A stretch of 64,000 bases of DNA from Oscillospiraceae bacterium (GTDB taxonomy: Bacteria; Bacillota; Clostridia; Oscillospirales; Acutalibacteraceae): assembly GCA_015065805.1 (NCBI GenBank), contig SVPN01000003.1:22202-86201 (forward strand), read 5' to 3'. The notes beneath the pieces are model-generated. The model made no database searches, was not told the DNA's origin, and saw only the letters and a list, made by a program, of their open reading frames with translations. This document shows positions 56,832 through 64,000 of the stretch, piece by piece. Each line of letters opens with the position of its first letter. The first letter of the stretch is position 1. Both the position numbers and the translations under genes were made by a program.

Positions 56832-58436
56832 ATGATCGCAGTATCGGATCTCAGCTTGGATTTCAACGGGCAAAAGCTGTTTGCCCACGTGGATCTGAAA
56901 TTCACTCCCGGCAACTGCTATGGCGTGATCGGTGCGAACGGCGCCGGCAAATCCACCTTTTTACGCATTCTTTCGGGTGATCTGGAACCGTCTTCGGGCG
57001 AAGTGGTGATCGATAAGGGCACGCGTATGTCGGTGCTGAAGCAGGACCACTTCGCATTTAACGATTTCACCGTGCTTGACACCATCATTCAGGGCAATCC
57101 GCGCCTGTATCAGATTATGCAGGAAAAGGAAGCACTGTACGCGAAAGAGGATTTCACCGAAGAAGACGGCAATCTGGCATCCGAGCTGGAATCGGAGTTT
57201 GCCGAGCTTAATGGCTGGGATGCGGAGACCGATGCGGGTCGCCTGCTTCAGGGTCTGGGACTGGAGCTCTCGCTCTTAGAGCAAACAATGTGCAACGTTG
57301 CCGACCGTGACAAGGTGAAGGTGCTGCTCGCGCAGGCACTGTTCGGTGAACCCGATATCATCCTGCTTGACGAGCCGACCAACCACCTGGATCTGGCGTC
57401 GGTGACGTGGCTGGAGGATTTTCTGATGGCGTACGAAGGCACCGTTATCGTGGTGTCCCACGACCGTCACTTCCTCAACAACGTCTGCACACACATTGTT
57501 GACGTGGATTACAACAAAATCAAGATTTACGTCGGCAACTACGATTTCTGGTACGAATCCTCTCAGCTGATGCAGCGTATGGTGCGCGACCAGAACAAAA
57601 AGCGTGAGGATAAGATCCGCGAGCTGCAGAGCTTCATTGAACGCTTCTCCGCTAACAAATCGAAATCCCGTCAGGCAACCTCCCGCCGCAAGCTGCTTGA
57701 AAAGCTGTCGGTGGAGGAGATGCCTGCATCGTCCCGCCGCTATCCGTATGTCGGCTTCTCGATGGACCGCGAAGCGGGCAAGGATATCCTGGTGGTGGAA
57801 AACATCACAAAAACCATTGACGGCGTGAAGGTGCTCGACAATGTATCCTTCCGCGTGGAAAAGGGCGATAAGATCGCGTTTATCGGTGCCAACGAAGTCG
57901 GCATCACGGCAATGTTCCGCATCCTGATGGAAGAAATCACGGCGGACAGCGGTTCGTTCAAATGGGGCGGTACCACCAGTCAGTCGTATTTCCCCAAGGA
58001 CAACACCGCATTCTTTGAAAACTCCGACAAAAACATCATCCAGTGGCTCCAGCAGTATTCGTCGGATGACACCGAGACCTATCTGCGCGGCTTCCTCGGC
58101 AAAATGCTGTTCTCGGGCGACGATGTGTTCAAGCCCGTCAAGGTGCTTTCGGGTGGTGAAAAGGTGCGTTGTATGCTGTCGCGTATGATGATGTTCGGCT
58201 CCAACGTGCTGCTTCTTGATCAGCCCACCAACCATCTGGATCTGGAATCCATCACCGCTGTCAATAACGGCCTGATCGAATTCAAGGGCAATATCCTGTT
58301 CTCGTCCTATGACCATCAGTTTGTGCAGACGGTTGCCGACCGCATCATCGAATTCCGCGCGGACGGTACGATCCTCGACAAGCGTATGACCTATGAGGAA
58401 TTCCTCGAGTTCAAAGCCGAAAAAGGTCTGAATTAA
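56832..58436 (+). CDS. ABC-F family ATP-binding cassette protein
   Basis: Two NBDs: GANGAGKSTFLRILSGDLEPSSGEV; LLDEPTNHLDLASVTWLEDFL; second NBD GANEVGITAMFRIL; LSGGEKVRCMLSRMMMFGSNVLLLDQPTNHLDLESI. Confidence 0.94.
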   Translation: MIAVSDLSLDFNGQKLFAHVDLKFTPGNCYGVIGANGAGKSTFLRILSGDLEPSSGEVVIDKGTRMSVLKQDHFAFNDFTVLDTIIQGNPRLYQIMQEKEALYAKEDFTEEDGNLASELESEFAELNGWDAETDAGRLLQGLGLELSLLEQTMCNVADRDKVKVLLAQALFGEPDIILLDEPTNHLDLASVTWLEDFLMAYEGTVIVVSHDRHFLNNVCTHIVDVDYNKIKIYVGNYDFWYESSQLMQRMVRDQNKKREDKIRELQSFIERFSANKSKSRQATSRRKLLEKLSVEEMPASSRRYPYVGFSMDREAGKDILVVENITKTIDGVKVLDNVSFRVEKGDKIAFIGANEVGITAMFRILMEEITADSGSFKWGGTTSQSYFPKDNTAFFENSDKNIIQWLQQYSSDDTETYLRGFLGKMLFSGDDVFKPVKVLSGGEKVRCMLSRMMMFGSNVLLLDQPTNHLDLESITAVNNGLIEFKGNILFSSYDHQFVQTVADRIIEFRADGTILDKRMTYEEFLEFKAEKGLN

Positions 58437-58441
58437 CCGAT

Positions 58442-58482
58442 TATCCCGTCGGGCAAGGATTTGCCCGACGGGATTTTTGTTT
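58442..58482 (+). terminator. Rho-independent terminator after ABC-F gene
   Basis: ATCCCGTCGGGCAA ggat TTGCCCGACGGGAT TTTTGTTT. Confidence 0.9.
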
Positions 58483-58559
58483 AAATCGCCGAAAAAGCGC
58501 GTGAAAAGCCTCAACGCTTTAGCGTGATAACAAATAAAAATCACTTTGCGAAAAAACTC

Positions 58560-58588
58560 TTGACGGCTGGAATAATTGGGTTTATAAT
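58560..58588 (+). promoter_or_regulatory. Strong predicted sigma-A promoter for ilvB-ilvN(-ilvC)
   Basis: TTGACG - 17 nt - TATAAT; short UTR, no T-box leader visible. Confidence 0.75.
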
Positions 58589-58618
58589 AGGTGACAATCC
58601 ATTGAAGAAAGGAGCGGT

Positions 58619-60244
58619 ATGGCGATGACAGGAGCACAGGCGATGGTCAAATGTCTTGAACGGGAACGTGTTCACACGATTTTCGGTTATCCGGGTGCGG
58701 CGATCTGCCCGTTTTACGACGCCCTCATCGGCAGTAAGGTACACCACGTGCTGGTGCGTACCGAGCAAAATGCCGCTCACGCGGCAAGCGGCTATGCCCG
58801 TATTACGGGAAAAGTCGGCGTCTGTGTCGCGACCTCGGGACCGGGCGCTACCAACCTTCTGACGGGTATTGCTTCGGCGTATATGGATTCCATTCCGCTG
58901 GTGATCATCACGGGTCAGGTGCGAAGTGACCTGATCGGACGTGATGTGTTTCAGGAAGCGGATATCACGGGTGCGGCGGAGCCGTTCACCAAGCACAGCT
59001 ATCTGGTGACAAAGGCTTCCGACCTGCCTCGCATCTTTAAAGAAGCGTTTTACATTGCTTCGGCGGGCAGACCCGGTCCTGTGCTGATCGATATCCCGAT
59101 GGATATTCAGCAGCATCAGGTGTCAACCTTTGATTACGATACGCCGCCCGATATCATCGGGTATAAGCCCAGCACAACAGGTCATCCCTTGCAGATCAAA
59201 AAAGCGGTGGATGCGTTGCGTTCCGCAAAACGCCCTGTGCTGTGTGCGGGCGGCGGTCTCTTTTCTGCGAAGGCAGGGGAGGAACTGAAGCTTCTCGTGG
59301 AAAAGGCACAGCTTCCTGTTGTCTGCACGATGATGGGTGTCGGTGCATTGCCGACCTCGCATCCGCTCAATCTCGGTATGCTCGGTTCACACGGCTGTGT
59401 CCCTGCGAATAAGGCGATTCGCGACGCTGACCTGATCGTGATGGCCGGTGCGCGCGTCGGCGATCGCGCAGTGGCGTCACCCAATCAGGTGGCAAACCGC
59501 GCCAAAATCATTCACATCGATATCGACCCTGCCGAGATCGGTAAGAATATGTCCGCGCACATTCCCATCGTCGGCGATCTCAAGCTCGTTCTGGCGGCAC
59601 TTGCCGAAAAGGTGGACAGCACCGCCCCGTATGACTGGGTGCAGGTCGTGACCGACCGCAAAAAGCGCTATGCTGCTAAGTCCATCGAACCGCTCGATGG
59701 TTATGTGGAGCCGAAGACCTTCCTGCGTGTGTTCACACGTCGCCTGGAAGAGGACGCGGTCGTTTGTGCGGATGTCGGTCAGAACCAGATCTGGTGTGCC
59801 AACAACACCGAGATCCGTCGCGGTCGCTTGCTGACCTCGGGCGGTATGGGCACGATGGGGTATTCCATTCCGTGCGCACTCGGTGCCAAATGTGCCGATC
59901 CGAAACGCCGTGTTGTAGCAGTGTGCGGTGACGGCTCGTTCCAGATGAGTATGATGGAGCTTGCCACCATTTGCCAGGAGCAAAAGGGTGTCAAAATCAT
60001 TGTGATGCGCAACGGCCGTCTCGGTATGGTGCGTGAATTGCAGAAAAATCTCTATGACAGTGCCTACAGCGGTGTATTTCTTGACGGCAGTCCCGATTTT
60101 GTCAAGATCGCGCAGGCGTACGGCATCCGTTCGCGTTGCGTGACCACAAACGAGGATGCTATGGCGGCGGTGGACGAAATGCTGTCGGATGACCTGCCGT
60201 ATCTGCTGGAATGCGTTGTTCCGTGGGATTACCCGTCATTATAA
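58619..60244 (+). CDS. ilvB: Acetolactate synthase large subunit
   Basis: MTGAQAMVKCLERERVHTIFGYPGAAICPFYDAL...TEQNAAHAASGYARITGKVGVCVATSGPGATNL...GDGSFQMSMMELATI. Confidence 0.96.
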   Translation: MAMTGAQAMVKCLERERVHTIFGYPGAAICPFYDALIGSKVHHVLVRTEQNAAHAASGYARITGKVGVCVATSGPGATNLLTGIASAYMDSIPLVIITGQVRSDLIGRDVFQEADITGAAEPFTKHSYLVTKASDLPRIFKEAFYIASAGRPGPVLIDIPMDIQQHQVSTFDYDTPPDIIGYKPSTTGHPLQIKKAVDALRSAKRPVLCAGGGLFSAKAGEELKLLVEKAQLPVVCTMMGVGALPTSHPLNLGMLGSHGCVPANKAIRDADLIVMAGARVGDRAVASPNQVANRAKIIHIDIDPAEIGKNMSAHIPIVGDLKLVLAALAEKVDSTAPYDWVQVVTDRKKRYAAKSIEPLDGYVEPKTFLRVFTRRLEEDAVVCADVGQNQIWCANNTEIRRGRLLTSGGMGTMGYSIPCALGAKCADPKRRVVAVCGDGSFQMSMMELATICQEQKGVKIIVMRNGRLGMVRELQKNLYDSAYSGVFLDGSPDFVKIAQAYGIRSRCVTTNEDAMAAVDEMLSDDLPYLLECVVPWDYPSL

Positions 60245-60263
60245 ACAGGAGGTGCGCCCGTCA

Positions 60264-60761
60264 ATGAAATATACAATGTCCGTTCTTGTGGAAAACCAGC
60301 CGGGCGTTCTTTCCAAGGTTTCGGGACTGTTTTCCCGCCGCGGATTCAACATTGATTCGCTGGCGGTCGGTACGACCGAAGACCCTGCCGTGTCCCGTAT
60401 GACGATTGTGGTGGACGGCGATGAATACATTGTTGAGCAGGTGGAAAAACAGCTCAACAAGCTGATCCCCGTCATCAAGGTCAAAACATTGGAGGTCGGC
60501 TCTCACATTCCGCGTATGCTGTCGCTGATCAAGGTTTCCGTCACGGCGGGTCAGCGGGCGGATATTATGCGGGTATCCGAGCTGATGGGTGCGCGCATCG
60601 TGGATGCGACCCGCGCATCGCTGACGATCGAGTTTGCCGATACGGCGGAACGCACGGAAACGCTGGAAACGCTGTTGCGTCCCTATGGTATCCGTGAAAT
60701 TGTCCGCACGGGCACGATCGCGATCGAAAAGGGTGCCGATCCCACCCGTAAAAAAGGGTAG
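60264..60761 (+). CDS. ilvN: Acetolactate synthase small subunit
   Basis: MKYTMSVLVENQPGVLSKVSGLFSRRGFNIDSLAVGTTEDPAVSRMTIVV. Confidence 0.95.
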   Translation: MKYTMSVLVENQPGVLSKVSGLFSRRGFNIDSLAVGTTEDPAVSRMTIVVDGDEYIVEQVEKQLNKLIPVIKVKTLEVGSHIPRMLSLIKVSVTAGQRADIMRVSELMGARIVDATRASLTIEFADTAERTETLETLLRPYGIREIVRTGTIAIEKGADPTRKKG

Positions 60762-60839
60762 TCTATGTACCGTACGGTGCATATACACATAAACAATTCT
60801 CGCGTAGAACGCGATGATCTCTTTTAGGAGGAATGAAGT

Positions 60840-61835
60840 ATGGCAAGAAAAATCTATTATCAGGACGATTGCAACCTCGGCGTGTTGAACGGTAAGACCG
60901 TCGCCATCATCGGTTACGGCTCGCAGGGTCACGCCCACGCGCTCAACCTGCACGAGAGCGGCGTGGATGTCATTGTCGGTCTGTACAACGGCTCCAAGAG
61001 CTGGGCGAAGGCTGAAGCGGCGGGTCTGAAGGTTATGACTGCGGCGGACGCTGCCAAGAATGCGGATGTCATTATGATCCTTATCAACGACGAGCGTCAG
61101 GCGGATATGTACAAAAAGGACATTGAGCCCAACCTCACGGCAGGTAAGGCACTGTGCTTTGCACACGGATTTGCCATCCACTTCGGCCAGATCGTACCTC
61201 CTGCGGATGTCGATGTGTTTATGATCGCTCCCAAGGGCCCCGGTCACACGGTTCGCAGTGAGTATCAGGAAGGCAAAGGCGTGCCTTGCCTTGTTGCCAT
61301 CCATCAGGATGCGACCGGCCGTGCATTGGATGTTGCTCTTGCATACGCGGCGGGTATCGGCGGTGCCCGTGCCGGTGTTCTGGAAACCGATTTCCGCACT
61401 GAGACCGAGACCGACCTCTTCGGTGAGCAGGCTGTCCTTTGCGGCGGCGTGACCGCGCTGATGAAGGCGGGCTTTGAGACGCTGGTTGAAGCAGGCTACG
61501 ATCCCCGTAACGCGTATTTTGAGTGCATCCACGAGATGAAGCTCATTGTTGACCTGATCTACAAGGGCGGCTTCTCGATGATGCGTTACTCCATCTCCGA
61601 CACGGCGGAGTTCGGTGATTACGAGATCGGCAAGCGCATCATCACCGAGGAAACCAAGAAGGAAATGAAGAAGGTTTTAGCCGAGATCCAGGACGGCACC
61701 TTTGCTTCCAAGTGGATCAACGAGAACAAGGTCAATCGTCCGCACTTCAATGCGTGCCGCCGCATTGCCGCTGAGCACGAGCTCGAGGCTGTCGGTAAGG
61801 AATTGCGCAAGATGTACAGCTGGAACGAAGACTGA
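60840..61835 (+). CDS. ilvC: Ketol-acid reductoisomerase
   Basis: [44 protein letters not shown]...[24 protein letters not shown]-like C-terminal knot. Confidence 0.96.
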   Translation: MARKIYYQDDCNLGVLNGKTVAIIGYGSQGHAHALNLHESGVDVIVGLYNGSKSWAKAEAAGLKVMTAADAAKNADVIMILINDERQADMYKKDIEPNLTAGKALCFAHGFAIHFGQIVPPADVDVFMIAPKGPGHTVRSEYQEGKGVPCLVAIHQDATGRALDVALAYAAGIGGARAGVLETDFRTETETDLFGEQAVLCGGVTALMKAGFETLVEAGYDPRNAYFECIHEMKLIVDLIYKGGFSMMRYSISDTAEFGDYEIGKRIITEETKKEMKKVLAEIQDGTFASKWINENKVNRPHFNACRRIAAEHELEAVGKELRKMYSWNED

Positions 61836-61844
61836 TCCGGATAG

Positions 61845-61885
61845 AAAGCGGTCTGCATACCATTGGTGTGCAGACCGCTTTTGCG
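61845..61885 (+). terminator. Rho-independent terminator after ilvC
   Basis: AAAGCGGTCTGCATAC cattg GTGTGCAGACCGCTTT TTGCG. Confidence 0.85.
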
Positions 61886-61914
61886 TGAAATTTAAGTGAA
61901 ATGTTTGGAACCTC

Positions 61915-61943
61915 TTGACTTATTTTGCTAAATTGTATACAAT
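61915..61943 (+). promoter_or_regulatory. Predicted sigma-A promoter for the N-terminal dockerin protein gene
   Basis: TTGACT - 17 nt - TACAAT. Confidence 0.65.
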
Positions 61944-61981
61944 AATTGTATATGTTTTGTTGAATTTGCAGGAGGTTGACT

Positions 61982-63889
61982 ATGAAAATGATAAAAAGGA
62001 TGGGGAAAAGGGTGCTGTCATTTCTCCTGACAACGGTAATCATTGTGTCGGGGCTTGTGAATCTTTCGTTGGTTTCGGCGGCAGATACTTACACCTTTTC
62101 CACAACGGATGTGCGATCGATCATCATTTCGATCCTGAAGGGTGAAAAGCCGAGCACACCGATGAACGGAAAGGAAGACCGTGACGGTGACGGCTCTATC
62201 AATACCATTGATGTCCGCACGATGCTCAAGGAAATTCTCCAGGGCAATAATACGATCACGCTTTCCCAACCGATTGCCGCAAATGCGATCCGCCTTTCGA
62301 GCATTTCCGATGTAGCAAGCAGCACAAAAACCCGTTCCTACGAGGTGTATGCCCCGTATACGGACACCTATACCATCACCTCTACCTATGTTTCTTCGAT
62401 CCAGATCTATTCCGGCGACAACCTGATCGGTTCGGGTACATCGTCTTTGAATGTGTCGCTTCAGGCGGGTGTCGGCTACACGTTAACAGTAACGGCGCGC
62501 TACGCCAACTATTCGTATTCTCTGACAGTTGTGGCGGATAACCACAAGGTCACCCTGCCTTATGATGTTGCCAAGCCGATGGATACCTCGGGTATTTCAA
62601 CGGACAACAACAAGGCGTATGTAGTGGAATCCTGCAATATCCATTACCAAAAGCGTGAAGGCGGCACGTATGTCTATTGTAATAACCCCGAGTTGATTCA
62701 GAGCGATGCCATCGGAGACGCACTGATGCGCAATGACAATCTCACGGGCGATGTGTTCGTGACATACGAGCATTCCAGCTATACGAGCAGCTCGTTCTAT
62801 CTTGGCTATCAGGTCAAAAACAACGGCACGTCGGATGTTTACATCACCGTGACCAATGTCGGCTATCAGACTACCGGCTCGTGGTTCGGACAGTATGCGT
62901 GGTATGATTTCTACAACACCTCGTTTACACTGCCGAGCTCGTCATCCTATAACAACGACAATTATCTGTTCTACGATTATACACCCCGTGTGTTCCAGCC
63001 GATCACCTACCGCTTGCCTGCGGGCAAATATTTCTACGTTGTCGGCGGTACGTCGAGCGATGCGTACAACAACATCAATGTGGATGGCTCTGCAAACCGG
63101 CGTCTTTCCAAAGGTAACTGTGCCAACGCCGCGGTGAAATTCACCGTAACGGGCGGCTCGGTCACCGGCACGATGTATTGCTACAGCAGCACCTCTCAGG
63201 TGAAGGCGGAGCCCGCACAAACGGGTTATCGTGTAGACAACAACTCAAAGGGCGCCAGCTACGGTCTGCAGTATCAAGGCTCTGCCGATCATCACGGCGT
63301 CATCGACAGCTATATTGACTGGACATTCAACGATGAGATCGGCAGCGGTATGCTTCCCGTGACCTACACCAACTACTACGATCCCAACTACGCCTCGATC
63401 ACGACTCCCTATGCGGCGTATAACAGCACGGCACATACGCACGAACGCAAATTCGAGTGGGTTACACACATTAACCCGCAGGATGTCAACACGGCCGTCG
63501 GCACGGATATGGTGGCATTTTCCTGTGTAGACGCAAACGGCGTCAAGCGTGTGCTCGATACCGATCACGTAGACGGTACGGGTAGCTTCGGTAACTTCGG
63601 CAACTGGATGATCGAGTATCAGGAGCACTTTACGCTCGTCAATCAAGGCAGCAAGGAACGTGTCATTACGTTGCATTACGGCGACAATGGTGCACTGGCA
63701 CTGATGGCGCGCGACAGTAACACAGGCGAAGTGTTGCAGGCGGATTTTCCTGTCGGCGGTGACACCATCGGCATCAACTATACCTATCAGATCACCATTC
63801 CCGCACACAGCATCAAGCAGATCACCATCTCGTATGTGCTGATGCCGATGTCGGCAGGCACGGTATCCCATATGGCAAGTATTGCATAA
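61982..63889 (+). CDS. Secreted protein of unknown function with N-terminal dockerin-like segment
   Basis: Signal peptide MKMIKRMGKRVLSFLLTTVIIVSGLVNLSLVSAA; TYTFSTTDVRSIIISILKG...DRDGDGSINTIDVRTMLKEILQGN; remaining ~550 aa beta-rich, aromatic, no recognised catalytic motif; RBS caggagg before ATG 61982. Confidence 0.75.
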   Translation: MKMIKRMGKRVLSFLLTTVIIVSGLVNLSLVSAADTYTFSTTDVRSIIISILKGEKPSTPMNGKEDRDGDGSINTIDVRTMLKEILQGNNTITLSQPIAANAIRLSSISDVASSTKTRSYEVYAPYTDTYTITSTYVSSIQIYSGDNLIGSGTSSLNVSLQAGVGYTLTVTARYANYSYSLTVVADNHKVTLPYDVAKPMDTSGISTDNNKAYVVESCNIHYQKREGGTYVYCNNPELIQSDAIGDALMRNDNLTGDVFVTYEHSSYTSSSFYLGYQVKNNGTSDVYITVTNVGYQTTGSWFGQYAWYDFYNTSFTLPSSSSYNNDNYLFYDYTPRVFQPITYRLPAGKYFYVVGGTSSDAYNNINVDGSANRRLSKGNCANAAVKFTVTGGSVTGTMYCYSSTSQVKAEPAQTGYRVDNNSKGASYGLQYQGSADHHGVIDSYIDWTFNDEIGSGMLPVTYTNYYDPNYASITTPYAAYNSTAHTHERKFEWVTHINPQDVNTAVGTDMVAFSCVDANGVKRVLDTDHVDGTGSFGNFGNWMIEYQEHFTLVNQGSKERVITLHYGDNGALALMARDSNTGEVLQADFPVGGDTIGINYTYQITIPAHSIKQITISYVLMPMSAGTVSHMASIA

Positions 63890-63912
63890 ACAAAAAACCC
63901 GCGCGGTATGTT

Positions 63913-64000
63913 TGAACTGCCCCAATTTGTGCGGACAGTACAAAAACACCCCTATGGCAGGTAATATTAAGTTTTAACAAGCAAACTGACTTCGTTGTTC
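63913..64000 (-). mobile_element. Probable end of an IS3-family-like insertion sequence, cut by the window edge
   Basis: TGAACTGCCCCAATTTGTGCGGACA resembles IS3/IS150-group terminal inverted repeats; short minus-strand reading frame (…NNEVSLLVKT*) ends just inside. Confidence 0.45.

Noticed and set aside
58483-58618. Possible T-box or attenuator upstream of ilvB
   Set aside because: Strong promoter lies only about 30 nt before the start codon; no room or T-box consensus motif
57276-58637. 453-aa minus-strand ORF antisense to the ABC-F gene
   Set aside because: Shadow ORF; no RBS or family motifs, and the + strand ABC-F is unambiguous
1-64000. CRISPR array, prophage, defence island or biosynthetic gene cluster
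   Set aside because: No regularly spaced direct repeats, phage structural genes, restriction/toxin modules or NRPS/PKS/RiPP genes were recognised; the window is dominated by core genes

Overview
This 64-kb window looks like low-to-mid GC Clostridia/Oscillospiraceae-type chromosome. It is gene dense and made mostly of housekeeping and sporulation operons on the + strand. Left to right: spoIIIAH (partial)-asp23-nusB-TsaD paralog-xseAB-ispA-dxs-tlyA-nadK-argR-recN; tatD/metG (minus); ilvE-rluA-family-luxS; M50 protease-scpAB-gerW-DacF-like-rluB; a three-gene biotin-dependent carboxyltransferase cluster; yicC-remA-gmk-rpoZ-priA-def-fmt-rsmB-rlmN-prpC-pknB-rsgA-thiN; a minus-strand block (radical SAM, CCA-adding enzyme, winged-helix regulator, pncB, ppa, rpmB); a lipoprotein plus two-component system; prmC; ABC-F; and ilvB-ilvN-ilvC. 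The most notable accessory signal is a dispersed cohesin/dockerin-like surface system. It has one apparently membrane-anchored cohesin-like protein (13784-14875) and three dockerin-like secreted proteins: a phosphodiester glycosidase, a CE2-like SGNH esterase, and a protein of unknown function with an N-terminal, half-degenerate dockerin. Other items: an unannotated 30-aa SpoVM homolog and a 44-aa membrane ORF, both below the ORF-track cutoff; a nested inverted-repeat element directly upstream of yicC; a transcarboxylase-like gene set with no adjacent Na+ pump subunit; an acidic tail on Dxs; a truncated receiver/winged-helix regulator; and a probable IS end at the right edge. No rRNA, tRNA or CRISPR array was recognised by eye. 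All family calls come from reading the sequence, not from database searches.
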